A DNA stretch of 64,000 bases from Mucilaginibacter tolerans (GTDB lineage: Bacteria; Bacteroidota; Bacteroidia; Sphingobacteriales; Sphingobacteriaceae): positions 248,001-312,000 of the forward strand of contig NZ_JAUMKB010000001.1 in the NCBI RefSeq assembly GCF_030519375.1. Direction: 5' to 3'. Of this stretch, positions 8,550-17,748 are shown piece by piece. Both the position numbers and the translations under genes were made by a program. Below the pieces are notes generated by a model, which saw only the letters and a list, made by a program, of their open reading frames with translations, had not been told where the DNA came from and ran no database searches. Every line of letters starts with the position of its first letter. The first letter of the stretch is position 1.

Positions 8550-9416
8550 ATGAAAACCACCCTGTCAGCTATTATAGCTTTGCTTTTGTTTATTTCGGTT
8601 AATGTATTTGCTCAAACGGGCAAAGTGTACGATAATCTTAGCCTCCCAAGTAAGATACTGAAAGGCGAACGGAAGTATGCGGTCTACCTGCCACCCGATT
8701 ATGAAACATCCGGTAGAAGTTATCCCGTTCTGTACTTGTTGCATGGCTCAGGCGATGACCAGACCGGCTGGGTACAATTTGGCGAGGTCTTGCATATTGC
8801 TGATAAGGCGATTAACGCAGGTAGCGCCACTCCAATGATCATTATTATGCCGGATGCCAATACAGGCCGTCGCGGATATTTCAACGATCCGCGGGGCGAC
8901 TGGAATTATGAGGATTTCTTTTTTAAGGAACTGATACCTTATGTAGAGAAGAAATACCGCATAAAAAATGATAAACGCTACCGCGCCATAGCAGGTTTAT
9001 CAATGGGCGGGGGCGGAAGCTTTGTTTATGCATTGCACCATGCCGAAATGTTTTCATCCGCTTGTCCGCTGAGTGCATCAACAGGTCCGCTTACAGTAGA
9101 TGATGCAAAAAAGCAATTAGTGAAACTGGATCCCAATATCGCTGATTCAACTGTAACCAATTATTATAACCGCCACAGCGTAGTGGCCCTGATAAACAAT
9201 ATACCCGACGATCAGAAAAAAGCGGTCCGCTGGTATATTGATGATGGCGATGACGATTTTTTATATGAGGGCAATTGTCTGGTACACATCGCCATGCGTA
9301 AAAAGGAAATTCCTCATGAATTCCGCATACGTGACGGCGGGCACACCTGGACCTACTGGCGGGAATCATTGCCGGAAGTGCTGGCGTTTGTATCGCAGGC
9401 GTTTCATCAGTATTAA
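8550..9416 (+). CDS. Secreted esterase-D / feruloyl-esterase-like alpha/beta hydrolase
   Basis: This 288-residue exported protein has a signal peptide ending VFAQ and belongs to the putative esterase family (PF00756-like), which includes feruloyl esterases and S-formylglutathione hydrolases. The fold start YLLHGSGDD is visible, the nucleophile elbow is GLSMGG (Ser151), and the C-terminal GGHTW gives catalytic His265. An acidic cluster near residue 233 (IDDGDDD) probably supplies the Asp. Family members release acyl or feruloyl groups from plant polysaccharides in the periplasm or outside the cell. No glycanase is adjacent, so the substrate is open. Confidence 0.88.
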   Translation: MKTTLSAIIALLLFISVNVFAQTGKVYDNLSLPSKILKGERKYAVYLPPDYETSGRSYPVLYLLHGSGDDQTGWVQFGEVLHIADKAINAGSATPMIIIMPDANTGRRGYFNDPRGDWNYEDFFFKELIPYVEKKYRIKNDKRYRAIAGLSMGGGGSFVYALHHAEMFSSACPLSASTGPLTVDDAKKQLVKLDPNIADSTVTNYYNRHSVVALINNIPDDQKKAVRWYIDDGDDDFLYEGNCLVHIAMRKKEIPHEFRIRDGGHTWTYWRESLPEVLAFVSQAFHQY

Positions 9417-9427
9417 TTCGAGTCAGG

Positions 9428-9464
9428 CTTACGAAGTTTTAAAAACTTTGTAAGTCTTTATTTT
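9428..9464 (+). terminator. Terminator hairpin between convergent genes
   Basis: A 12-bp stem with one G-T pair (9428-9439 with 9443-9454) and a 3-nt loop is followed by TCTTTATTTT. It ends the esterase transcript and overlaps the end of the convergent GT39 gene. The AT-rich flanks may let it work in both directions. Confidence 0.75.
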
Positions 9465-11122
9465 ACTATCACCAGCTCACTGTAAGTAAGCTCTTTTTCG
9501 CGCGTATTTTTATTCAGAAAAGTGGGTTTAAGGCGTGATATCCAATAACGCTCAAAAGTTTTCACATGCTGCAGCTGCCAGCCTTTGGCTTTTAGGTCAT
9601 TGATGATGTCAGTTTGGGCAAAGAGTAAATATGGCTTATCAGGATGAGGCCCTGTGCCATCCGTGTTGATATTGGTTAAAGGTTGATCAAGATAGAACTC
9701 CATCGCAAATGGCACATCTCCACTTTGTGCAACCGGTAATTTATCAGGGTTATTTTGATTGATGAAAAATGCAGCCTGGGTAAGCGCCTGGTAATGCAGC
9801 AGCGATGGATAAAACGCCAGGTTAAGATATAGATTCACAAAAAATGAAACCAGCAAAGTTTGGTAGCCTATCTGCCAGAAAGCTTTATTAGTGATTTTTA
9901 TTGGCAATACGAACCAGGCTGTAAATAACACTAAAAGTATAATTCCGGTCAGCAGATTAAATTCCTCAGGTTTGAAAAAGTAGTTTAATACGACAACCAA
10001 AACAAATAATAAGACAGCAACAATCAATTGAGTAATCCGCACCGCCCGGATACTTTTCTGGGCACTTAAGCGATAGAAGTATTGTGCCGTGATAATTGCA
10101 AAAAATGGAAAAACGATATTGAGGTAATGCGGCAATTGAAATCTGGATGCCGAAAACACCAGGAAGGTCAGTAGTGAACCGCAGATGCAATACCATTCTT
10201 CTTTTTGGACATTTTTAACACCTTTCCGGATAGATTGGAATACCGCTGCAAACAACAAAAGCGACCATGGTAAAAAAGCCCACAAAGTGGTATGGATAAA
10301 AAAGGTTGGATCACCACTGCCTTTGATGGGCCCGGTATTAAAAAAGCGACCAAACTGGCTATCCCAGTAAAAGAAACGGATGCCTGAAACACCAGTATGT
10401 CCGAATACTATTTTCTCGGGATGCAAATCGAATTGCTCATAAACGCAATACAATTCCGGCAAGGTAAATAATATAGTCAGCACGATTGCCACCAGCGAGC
10501 GCCAGTGAAAGAGTTGTTTCCATTGTTTGGTAATGATCAAATGCCCTGCAATGGCCCCTCCTATCGGTATCAGGGCGAACATACCTTTGGTCATTACAGA
10601 GCAGGCAGCAAAAACGCAACCTGCCAGTAAATGCCAAAAATTATTCTGACTATAGGCTTTATAAAAATGATAGACTGAAGCGATTACCAGTCCTGTCAGA
10701 TAAGGCTCTGCCCGCACATCATAATTTGAAATGACGATATGCTGTGCGGTCAGCAGTATCAATGCCGACCAAAGAGCTACCTCTTTGTTGTACAAGCTTT
10801 TGGCGAACAGGTAAGTATACCATACGCCCATCATCAGAAAGAGTACTCCGGGTAGTTTATAAGCCCAGGTAGTAAAGCCAAATAAGTTGAACGAAAGGGC
10901 TGAGACCCAGAAAGGGAAATGGGGCTTATCCAGCCAATCAGCCCCTTGGGCATACAGGTTGACATAATCGTGCTTTAGTACCATGGTTTTGGCTATGGTG
11001 GCATACAAGGTGCCATCGGGGCCGATGATGGTAATGAACAATCCGCTAAAATTTACAAAAACGGCTATAGTGATGAAGATATAAAGCCATTTGAAATTGG
11101 TAGCGGTTGTTTGTTCGTTCAC
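9458..11122 (-). CDS. Glycosyltransferase family 39 (ArnT-like, polyprenyl-phosphate sugar transferase)
   Basis: This 554-residue polytopic inner-membrane protein is of the ArnT/PMT type, which moves a sugar from a polyprenyl-phosphate donor to lipid or protein on the periplasmic face. The first periplasmic loop has the conserved acidic site in GPDGTLYATIAK, followed by the family motif WLDKPHFPFW and then NYDVRAEPY. About a dozen hydrophobic segments follow. I chose the GTG at 11122 because it places the first membrane helix about ten residues in, as in the paralogue at 24626; an upstream ATG at 11188 would add 22 residues of unlike sequence. No partner gene shows its acceptor. Confidence 0.88.
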   Translation of the reverse strand: MNEQTTATNFKWLYIFITIAVFVNFSGLFITIIGPDGTLYATIAKTMVLKHDYVNLYAQGADWLDKPHFPFWVSALSFNLFGFTTWAYKLPGVLFLMMGVWYTYLFAKSLYNKEVALWSALILLTAQHIVISNYDVRAEPYLTGLVIASVYHFYKAYSQNNFWHLLAGCVFAACSVMTKGMFALIPIGGAIAGHLIITKQWKQLFHWRSLVAIVLTILFTLPELYCVYEQFDLHPEKIVFGHTGVSGIRFFYWDSQFGRFFNTGPIKGSGDPTFFIHTTLWAFLPWSLLLFAAVFQSIRKGVKNVQKEEWYCICGSLLTFLVFSASRFQLPHYLNIVFPFFAIITAQYFYRLSAQKSIRAVRITQLIVAVLLFVLVVVLNYFFKPEEFNLLTGIILLVLFTAWFVLPIKITNKAFWQIGYQTLLVSFFVNLYLNLAFYPSLLHYQALTQAAFFINQNNPDKLPVAQSGDVPFAMEFYLDQPLTNINTDGTGPHPDKPYLLFAQTDIINDLKAKGWQLQHVKTFERYWISRLKPTFLNKNTREKELTYSELVIVK

Positions 11123-11264
11123 GGGGTAAAGGTAATATCGAATAATGAATTTTTGAATAATGAATATCGGGTAAGCCACTTTCATCAATCCATAAAAATA
11201 TTACAAAGCCCTCTTATCTTGTTTGAAGTAAATTTCCCTAACTTCAAATCAAAAATCATCAACC

Positions 11265-12161
11265 ATGCAACGTCGTAGTTTTTTATTGAATACTGCCGTA
11301 GCGGCAGGTGCATTTACCCTATTTGGCAAAAGAAGCTTTGCCTCATCAATTTTCGATGATCCTGTACAGTTCAAGTTGCTTCGCGGTAACGTAGGCATGT
11401 TTGCAGAAAAAGGCGGCACCATTGCCTGGTTAACCAACAAGGAGGGTATTGTAGTTGTCGATGCTGAATTTCCTGAACAGGCTACCCATCTGATATCAAA
11501 ACTGAAAGAGCAATCCGACAAGCCTTTTCAGTGGCTCATTAATACCCACCATCACGGCGACCATACCAGCGGCAATATTTCATTCAAGGGTATCGTAAAA
11601 AATGTAGCCGCTCATGCCAATTCGCTGACCAATCAAAAGAATTCCGCAATCGCGCAAAAGAAGGAAGATCAGCAATTATATCCGGATACTACTTATACCG
11701 ATACATGGAAAATAAAAGTAGGCGACGAAAGCATCCGGACGTATTACTATGGACCTGGCCACACCAATGGTGATAGCATGATCCATTTTGAACATGCTAA
11801 TGTGGTACATATGGGTGACTTGATGTTTAACCGACGTTATCCTTTTATCGACCGAAGCGCCGGTGCTTCCGTAAAAAACTGGCCCGTAATTCTTGAAAAA
11901 GCTCAGAAAACATTCAGCAACGATACCATTTTTATATTTGGGCATGCCTATGATCCGTTAAAAGTAACCGGCACCATGGAAGACCTAAAGGCAATGCAAA
12001 ACTTCATGGAAAAACTGGCTGATTTTGTGCAAACCAGCATTAAAGCCGGAAAGAGTAAGGACGAAATATTACAGGCAAAATCTATCCCGGGAGTTACCGA
12101 CTGGCAGGGCGATGGTATAGACCGTGGATTAACTGCAGCATATGAGGAGTTTAGCTCATGA
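11265..12161 (+). CDS. Secreted metallo-beta-lactamase-fold hydrolase (Tat signal)
   Basis: This 298-residue protein starts with a twin-arginine signal (RRSFLLN followed by a hydrophobic stretch), so it is probably exported folded with its metals. The metallo-beta-lactamase motif HxHxDH is present as THHHGDH (His95, His97, Asp99, His100). Further metal ligands lie in GPGHTNGD, HMGDLMF and FGHAYDP. The subgroup resembles SoxH/quinoprotein-relay-type MBL proteins rather than true beta-lactamases. The next gene overlaps its stop by 4 bp (ATGA), so the two are translationally coupled. The substrate is unknown. Confidence 0.88.
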   Translation: MQRRSFLLNTAVAAGAFTLFGKRSFASSIFDDPVQFKLLRGNVGMFAEKGGTIAWLTNKEGIVVVDAEFPEQATHLISKLKEQSDKPFQWLINTHHHGDHTSGNISFKGIVKNVAAHANSLTNQKNSAIAQKKEDQQLYPDTTYTDTWKIKVGDESIRTYYYGPGHTNGDSMIHFEHANVVHMGDLMFNRRYPFIDRSAGASVKNWPVILEKAQKTFSNDTIFIFGHAYDPLKVTGTMEDLKAMQNFMEKLADFVQTSIKAGKSKDEILQAKSIPGVTDWQGDGIDRGLTAAYEEFSS

Positions 12162-12874
12162 AGATAATTTCCGTAATCCTGGTTTTCTTTTTGCCATTCT
12201 CATCGCAGAAAGAGCTCAACTCTACCACGCTATTGCAAAAAATGTATGCCCGTTATCATGGTAAATGGCACAACAGTTTGTCGTTCAATCAAACTACAGA
12301 ACGATACAAGAACGACAGCCTGATAAAATCGGACACCTGGTATGAGCGTATCGCTTATCCTGATATGCTCCGCATTGATATTGGCAGCAAGGAAAGTGAT
12401 CATGGAATAATCTTCAGAAAGGATTCGACCTATATTTTTAATAATAACAAGGTAACCCGGAGCCTCAAAAATGAAAATGAGCTGATCTTCTTTTTAGGTG
12501 GATTATACTTTTTTTCTTTTGATGATGTGCTTGAACATTTTAAGGCTTTACATTATGATCTTTCGAAGTTTCATACCACCACCTGGAAAGGCAAAGCAGC
12601 TTATGTGATCGGCGCCGATAAGGATGATGAAAAAGTAAACCAATTATGGATTGATCAGGATAAGCTGATTCCTTTGCGTTTTATAAAATATGAAGACAAC
12701 AGTAAGGAAGAAGGCCTGTTTGAAGACCATATCGCATTAAAAGCTGCATGGAGCGAAACCAAATGTAAGTTTTATATCAACGACCAATTACTCCAGGTAG
12801 AAACGTATCATGATGTAACTCCAGGTGGACCACTGGATAAACGAATATTTGAACCATCAGCCATAGGAAAATAA
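12158..12874 (+). CDS. Periplasmic LolA-like hypothetical protein
   Basis: This 238-residue protein has a short signal peptide (hydrophobic ISVILVFFLPF). The body alternates beta strands with repeated patterns such as DTWYERIAYPDMLRIDIG and LWIDQDKLIPLRFIKYED. This is the look of the LolA/LolB-like half-barrel family that binds lipid or reports on lipoprotein sorting. It starts inside the end of the MBL gene and is followed 12 bp later by an esterase-like gene, so three genes form a likely operon. The fold assignment is by eye, and no catalytic residues are apparent. Confidence 0.75.
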   Translation: MKIISVILVFFLPFSSQKELNSTTLLQKMYARYHGKWHNSLSFNQTTERYKNDSLIKSDTWYERIAYPDMLRIDIGSKESDHGIIFRKDSTYIFNNNKVTRSLKNENELIFFLGGLYFFSFDDVLEHFKALHYDLSKFHTTTWKGKAAYVIGADKDDEKVNQLWIDQDKLIPLRFIKYEDNSKEEGLFEDHIALKAAWSETKCKFYINDQLLQVETYHDVTPGGPLDKRIFEPSAIGK

Positions 12875-12886
12875 AAACCAATCCCA

Positions 12887-13753
12887 ATGCTCAAAAAACT
12901 ACTCCTCCTCCTTTGCTTTTTGCCGGTCATCGCATCAGCTCAAACCAAACAATTTGTAATTCCGCTTTGGGAAAAAGGTGCTCCCGGTTTTGAAAAACTA
13001 AAGGACGTACCCGAACAAGCCAAGGACTATTGGGTAAAGAATATCAATAACCCTACACTCACCGTTTTTTTGCCGCCTAAGGATAAGGCCACAAGGTCGG
13101 CCATTGTGGTATGTCCTGGTGGAGGACATAGGTTATTGGTTTTTAATGCGGAGGGCATTGAGCCTGCCAAATTTCTGAGCGATATGGGTGTAGCTGTGTT
13201 TGTGCTAAAGTACCGTCTGGGACGCGACACAAACACACCATCGTATAAAATTGACATCCATGGCAAAGAAGATGGTTGCCGGGCTATGCGATTGGTAAGA
13301 AGCCGCGCAGCTGAATTTGGTATTGATCCCAATAAAATTGGCCTGATGGGCTTTTCGGCAGGTGGTGAAGTGGTTGATATGGTGAGTTTTGAACCTGATG
13401 CACCGCATCGCGACGCGATCGATAATGCAAGTGCGAAACCGAATTTTATAGTACAAATTTACCCCGGCCCGCTGTTTATTCCGGACGATATTCCTCATGA
13501 TTCTCCGCCTGCATTTTTGCTGGCTGCGAATGATGATGCCTGTTGCTCACCGTCAGTAGTAAGATTATTGGTGGCCTACCGCAAAGCCAAAGTACCGGTT
13601 GAAGTACATCTGTATACCAAGGGCGATCATGGCTTTAACATGGGCAACAGATCCCGATTAAAAACGATCAATACCTGGCCACAACGTTTGGCTGATTGGC
13701 TTTCCGACAATGGTTATTTAAAATCGACCGAGCGTCCTATGGAAGTGAAATAA
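12887..13753 (+). CDS. Secreted alpha/beta hydrolase (acetyl-xylan-esterase / BD-FAE-like)
   Basis: This 288-residue protein has a signal peptide ending ASAQT. The oxyanion motif is CPGGGH, the nucleophile elbow is GFSAGG (Ser157), and the C-terminal GDHGF supplies His248. The arrangement matches carbohydrate esterases and BD-FAE-type hydrolases that deacylate plant polysaccharides. It is the third gene of the run starting at the MBL protein. No terminator is visible after it. The substrate is inferred from family only. Confidence 0.85.
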   Translation: MLKKLLLLLCFLPVIASAQTKQFVIPLWEKGAPGFEKLKDVPEQAKDYWVKNINNPTLTVFLPPKDKATRSAIVVCPGGGHRLLVFNAEGIEPAKFLSDMGVAVFVLKYRLGRDTNTPSYKIDIHGKEDGCRAMRLVRSRAAEFGIDPNKIGLMGFSAGGEVVDMVSFEPDAPHRDAIDNASAKPNFIVQIYPGPLFIPDDIPHDSPPAFLLAANDDACCSPSVVRLLVAYRKAKVPVEVHLYTKGDHGFNMGNRSRLKTINTWPQRLADWLSDNGYLKSTERPMEVK

Positions 13754-13801
13754 TTTGTTGGAAAGTTAGGGGCTTGCGTAATGTTGCATAAAGCTGACCG
13801 C

Positions 13802-13828
13802 TTGTGTTTAAGTTGATTTCTAATTTTG
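13802..13828 (+). promoter_or_regulatory. Bacteroidota-type promoter of thioredoxin gene
   Basis: TTG at 13802, a 16-bp spacer and TAATTTTG at 13821-13828 match the -33/-7 pattern of the phylum. The predicted transcript start leaves about 40 nt before the ATG. Confidence 0.5.
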
Positions 13829-13875
13829 CAAACGTATTCCTTAGAGATATGTTAAAAAATAAAAAGGATTAAAGA

Positions 13876-14172
13876 ATGGCAAATTTCCAGGAAATAATAA
13901 ATGCTGAAACACCGGTACTGATCGATTTTTCGGCCGAGTGGTGCGGACCATGTAAAATGATGCCGCCGATATTGAAAGAAGTAAAAGATACTTTGGGCGA
14001 TAAGCTCACTATCATTAAAATTGACATCGACAAAAACCCGGCTGCAGCACAGGCATACAAAATCAGCAGCGTACCCACGTTGATGATCTTCAAAAAAGGC
14101 GAAACCAAATGGCGCCAGAGTGGCGTGGTACAGGCCGCACAATTAAAGCAAATAGCTGAGCAGTTTATCTAG
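13876..14172 (+). CDS. trxA: Thioredoxin
   Basis: This is a 98-residue complete thioredoxin domain with no signal peptide, so it is cytosolic. The active site is WCGPCK (Cys23, Cys26), and the cis-proline loop reads [11 protein letters not shown]. It reduces disulfides in cytosolic proteins with electrons from thioredoxin reductase, which is not in this window. The gene has its own promoter and is convergent with the acyltransferase gene 3 bp away. It is somewhat shorter than E. coli Trx because the N-terminal strand is trimmed. Confidence 0.95.
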   Translation: MANFQEIINAETPVLIDFSAEWCGPCKMMPPILKEVKDTLGDKLTIIKIDIDKNPAAAQAYKISSVPTLMIFKKGETKWRQSGVVQAAQLKQIAEQFI

Positions 14173-14175
14173 CAA

Positions 14176-15372
14176 TTATAAATAACTCAGCCACCATTGG
14201 TCGTGGGTCTTTTTGTAGTTGCTGAACCACCTGCATGGGAAATATAGAATAGTGATTATGATGATCCATAACCCGTAAACGCCTAATAAAGTCGTTCCAA
14301 AACCTTGCGGCTGAAAGAGAATAGGTTGTCTCGGGCTTATGATCTGGCTCGAGTTATATCCCGAGGCAAAGAAAACAATAACAGTTGATAGCCTGATCAG
14401 GTACCAATGACACACGTAATAGAAAAATGGCACATTTCCAAAAACCATGATAAAGCTGGCAACCCGGCTTTTAATGCCTTCTGTAACGGATAGCACAACC
14501 AGGGCAACACCAAGTGTCATACAGAGATACAGTAAGGAACAAGGGTATTTGGTAGTATTAAAAAATGAGATAATGCTCAGCGAAATAGTTTTCTGGGGAG
14601 CCCAGGGATTCGGGTCGCCATAAACGTTGAAGTATCTAAACACGAGGAAAAACACCAACACCCCCAAACCTGTATATCGTAATATTTTTCTTCTCCTTGC
14701 CCCATCAAAAGTTTTCCGGTAAAGCTGGCCAAAGCCATAACCAATAAACATCACACCCGACCACGGCAAAAGTGCATAGGCCACAAGCATTCCGCGATTG
14801 GGCCCAAAGGGAACGAAAGCGCCAAATCCGGCACCAGAAACGAACATTTTACCTGCAACACTATTATTAATAAAGTCTACTTTTTCTATATCGAATATAT
14901 TGTGTCCCAGGAAGATGATCAGGCCGATAGCGGTTATTACCTTAATAGGTATTTTAAGCATAATCATCAACCCTAAAAGCATCATACTCCCTCCTATGGC
15001 CCATATAACCTGTAAAATCAGCACATTATAAAACGGATTAAGCGTTATGGCAAGTGAAATGATTGCCACTTCAACGAATAGGAGCCAGAAACCGCGTCTG
15101 ATCAGAAATATACCCAGCTGATTTTCGGTCCTGCGCATCCCGGCGAGATAAGCCGAAACACCACTTAAAAACACAAATGTGGGTGCACAAAAATGTGTGA
15201 TCCACCTGGTGAAAAATAAAATTGGCGTTGTTACAGACAGGTCGGTTGGCTCAGGAGAACCATGATAAAAATCCCGGATGTGATCGATTGCCATGATAAG
15301 CATCACTGCACCTCTCAATATGTCGATAGATTCGATACGATGCCTGGGCTGGGATGTGATTACTGAGGTCAT
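14176..15372 (-). CDS. HGSNAT-like membrane acyltransferase (DUF1624), copy 1
   Basis: This 398-residue polytopic inner-membrane protein is of the heparan-alpha-glucosaminide N-acetyltransferase-like family. The diagnostic start RIESIDILRGAVMLIMAIDH is present; its last His is the likely acetyl-accepting residue by analogy with human HGSNAT. Roughly ten hydrophobic segments follow, ending in a short charged tail (KKTHDQWWLSYL). The family is thought to move acetyl groups across the membrane onto sugars. Another full copy lies directly upstream on the same strand. The acceptor is unknown. Confidence 0.85.
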   Translation of the reverse strand: MTSVITSQPRHRIESIDILRGAVMLIMAIDHIRDFYHGSPEPTDLSVTTPILFFTRWITHFCAPTFVFLSGVSAYLAGMRRTENQLGIFLIRRGFWLLFVEVAIISLAITLNPFYNVLILQVIWAIGGSMMLLGLMIMLKIPIKVITAIGLIIFLGHNIFDIEKVDFINNSVAGKMFVSGAGFGAFVPFGPNRGMLVAYALLPWSGVMFIGYGFGQLYRKTFDGARRRKILRYTGLGVLVFFLVFRYFNVYGDPNPWAPQKTISLSIISFFNTTKYPCSLLYLCMTLGVALVVLSVTEGIKSRVASFIMVFGNVPFFYYVCHWYLIRLSTVIVFFASGYNSSQIISPRQPILFQPQGFGTTLLGVYGLWIIIITILYFPCRWFSNYKKTHDQWWLSYL

Positions 15373-15394
15373 TGCTTGAAGAATTAAGGTATGA

Positions 15395-15427
15395 CTAAGA
15401 TACAGATTTTCATCACATTACCTCAAA
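15395..15427 (-). promoter_or_regulatory. Putative promoter of HGSNAT-like copy 1
   Basis: On the minus strand, TTTG (15427-15424), a 21-bp spacer and TATCTTAG (15402-15395) form a near-consensus pair about 22 nt before the ATG. Copy 1 may therefore be transcribed separately from copy 2. Confidence 0.4.
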
Positions 15428-15440
15428 CACTTAATGTCTC

Positions 15441-16643
15441 CTACAGATAACTTAGCCACCATTGGTGGTGTGTGCGTTTGTATTTACTGTACCAGCGGCA
15501 AGGGAAATATAAAATGAGTATTACCGCCAGCCATACAACATACACACCCAAAAGATTGAACCCAAAGTCATCAGGCTGAAAATAATTTCTTCTGTGCGGG
15601 TTAACGATTTGACTACGATTAAAACCTGACGCATAAAAAACAATGATATTGATTGCTTTTATAAGATACCAATGGCATAAATAATAGAAGAAAGGTACAT
15701 TACCATATACGATCAGGATACGGGTAAGCTTATTAGATATATTTTCAGTTACCGATAATATAACAAGCGCGGGCCCTAATGTTATGCACAGATATAAGAG
15801 TGAACACGGGTACTTTGTAACATTAAAAAATGATATAATACTCAAAATCGTAGTTTTTTGAACCGACCACGGTGAAGAATCGCCATAAATATTGAAAAAC
15901 CTGAAAACAAGGAAAAAAAAAATCAGCGACAATCCGGAATACATAAGTATTTTTCTTCTTTTGACCACATCAAACGTTTTTTTATACAGCTGTCCCAAAG
16001 CATAACCTATCAGCATTACTGCAGTCCATGGCAAAAGTGCATAAGCCATTGCCAGTCCGTGGCCATTACCTAGCGGCCAAAAACCTGCCGGTCCGCGACT
16101 TGTAGTTAAAAGTAACTTACCCAAAAAAGTATCCGTTACTGCGTGAGTTTTGATAACATCGAATATATTATGTCCGAATAATAGGATCACACCTATCATA
16201 CCAATTACCCGCCATGACACCCTCAAGGCCACCAGCACTCCTAAAATAACCATACTTCCGCCAATGGCCCATATCACCTGTAATATAAGCACGGGGTAAA
16301 AAGGATTTAGGGTTATTGCAAAGGTTATGACAACCAATTCAATCATGATTAGCCATAAGCCGCGTTTAATCAGAAACAGGCTCAATTGGTTCTCTGTTCT
16401 ACGCGTCCCGGCCAGGTACGCAGACACACCTGTAAGTAAAACAAATGTTGGGGCGCAAAAATGAGTGATAAAACGTGTGAAAAATAACAATGGCGTGGTG
16501 ATCTCCAGGTCATTCGGTTCCGGGTGTCCGTGGTGAAAAAAGTCCCTTACGTGATCTATTGCCATAATCAGCATTACTGCTCCTCTTAGAATATCAATGG
16601 ATTCAATGCGATATTTTGTGGCCACGGCTGTGCCTTGATTCAT
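15441..16643 (-). CDS. HGSNAT-like membrane acyltransferase (DUF1624), copy 2
   Basis: This 400-residue paralogue of the preceding entry is similar over its full length: the same RIESIDILRG start, the same GSMVILG and HWYLIK segments, and the same C-terminal HHQWWLSYL. The two genes are 68 bp apart head to tail, which points to a tandem duplication followed by divergence. The family links it to transmembrane acetylation of a sugar. The divergent neighbour is the secreted isomerase-like gene at 16821, and the shared gap of 177 bp should hold both promoters. Confidence 0.85.
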   Translation of the reverse strand: MNQGTAVATKYRIESIDILRGAVMLIMAIDHVRDFFHHGHPEPNDLEITTPLLFFTRFITHFCAPTFVLLTGVSAYLAGTRRTENQLSLFLIKRGLWLIMIELVVITFAITLNPFYPVLILQVIWAIGGSMVILGVLVALRVSWRVIGMIGVILLFGHNIFDVIKTHAVTDTFLGKLLLTTSRGPAGFWPLGNGHGLAMAYALLPWTAVMLIGYALGQLYKKTFDVVKRRKILMYSGLSLIFFFLVFRFFNIYGDSSPWSVQKTTILSIISFFNVTKYPCSLLYLCITLGPALVILSVTENISNKLTRILIVYGNVPFFYYLCHWYLIKAINIIVFYASGFNRSQIVNPHRRNYFQPDDFGFNLLGVYVVWLAVILILYFPCRWYSKYKRTHHQWWLSYL

Positions 16644-16820
16644 TGTGCTGATTATTAGGATCTAACGAAGATATAAACATTTGCCACTATTAAACGGATT
16701 GTTAGTACTTTGGACGTTTTCAAGTACATTTTAAGCCCGTTTAAACTTATTTCAAAAAAATTAGTCATAAATAAGTTATTGTGTTACTTTTACACATAGA
16801 CCAATTAAACTAAATAAACC

Positions 16821-17687
16821 ATGATTAACAGGCGTGAATTCCTGAAAACCTCTGCCCTATTTTCGGCTGGAGTTTTAGTTGCCCCAAAGCTGTTTGCATA
16901 CGACAAGAAATATATCGGCCTTCAGCTCTATACCGTGCGCGATGCAATGGGCAAAGATGTAGCCGGCACGCTGGCTAAAGTAGCTGAGCTGGGTTATACA
17001 TCGGTTGAAGCGAGTTACAATGATGGCAAATATTATGGCGTTGAGCCTAAAGCGTTTGCCGAACTTTTGAAAAAAAACAACCTGATCATGCCAAGCAGCC
17101 ATTACCTTTTGGGGGAGGCTGCGAAAGGTAAAGGCACTGTATTAAATGACTGGGACAAGGCGGCTGAAGACGCAGCATCTATCGGTCAAAAATATATGGT
17201 TTGCGCATGGCTGGCTCCATCTGAACGTGGCAACCTTGACCATTACAAAAAACTGGCAGAAGATTTTAATAAGGCCGGTGAAACCTGCAAAAAAGCAGGC
17301 ATACAGTTCTGTTACCACAACCACGATTTTGAATTTATACAGGAGAACGGAAAATATCCTTACGAGATCCTGTTAGACAATACAGATAAAAATCTGGTAA
17401 AAATGGAGATCGACCTTTACTGGCTCACCAAAGCCAACCAGGACCCGATCGCATTGATTGATAAACATCCGGGCCGCTTCCCATTGTGGCATGTGAAAGA
17501 TATGGACAAGACCGAGAAAAAAATGTTTACTGAAGTGGGTAATGGGGTGATTGATTTTAAAAAGATATTTACTAAAGCTCATACTGCCGGACTGAAATAC
17601 TTCTTCGTAGAGCAAGATATTTGCCCGGGCAATCCTTTCGATAGCATTACACAAAGCATTAGCTATATTAAAAAGAACCTCGTATAA
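16821..17687 (+). CDS. Secreted sugar phosphate isomerase/epimerase-like TIM barrel protein
   Basis: This 288-residue protein has an N-terminal twin-arginine-like signal (NRREFLKTSALFSAG) and belongs to the xylose-isomerase-like TIM barrel family (AP endonuclease 2 superfamily). Barrel landmarks are IGLQLYTVRD, VEASYNDGKYYG, CYHNHDFEF and LWHVKDMDKTEK, with acidic and His residues expected to bind a divalent metal. Related exported proteins are common next to sugar-degrading genes in Bacteroidota, where they may act as sugar 3-keto-epimerases or lyases. A strong terminator follows. The exact reaction is not assignable. Confidence 0.85.
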   Translation: MINRREFLKTSALFSAGVLVAPKLFAYDKKYIGLQLYTVRDAMGKDVAGTLAKVAELGYTSVEASYNDGKYYGVEPKAFAELLKKNNLIMPSSHYLLGEAAKGKGTVLNDWDKAAEDAASIGQKYMVCAWLAPSERGNLDHYKKLAEDFNKAGETCKKAGIQFCYHNHDFEFIQENGKYPYEILLDNTDKNLVKMEIDLYWLTKANQDPIALIDKHPGRFPLWHVKDMDKTEKKMFTEVGNGVIDFKKIFTKAHTAGLKYFFVEQDICPGNPFDSITQSISYIKKNLV

Positions 17688-17712
17688 ATCTAAATTGAAC
17701 TAAACTGATGTG

Positions 17713-17748
17713 AAGCCGGGCTCTGAGGAAGTCCGGCTTGTTTGTTTT
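17713..17748 (+). terminator. Rho-independent terminator
   Basis: A stem of about ten pairs (AAGCCGGGCT at 17713 with AGTCCGGCTT at 17730) and a 7-nt loop are followed by GTTTGTTTT. It ends the isomerase-like gene and abuts the end of the convergent GH32 gene. Confidence 0.85.
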
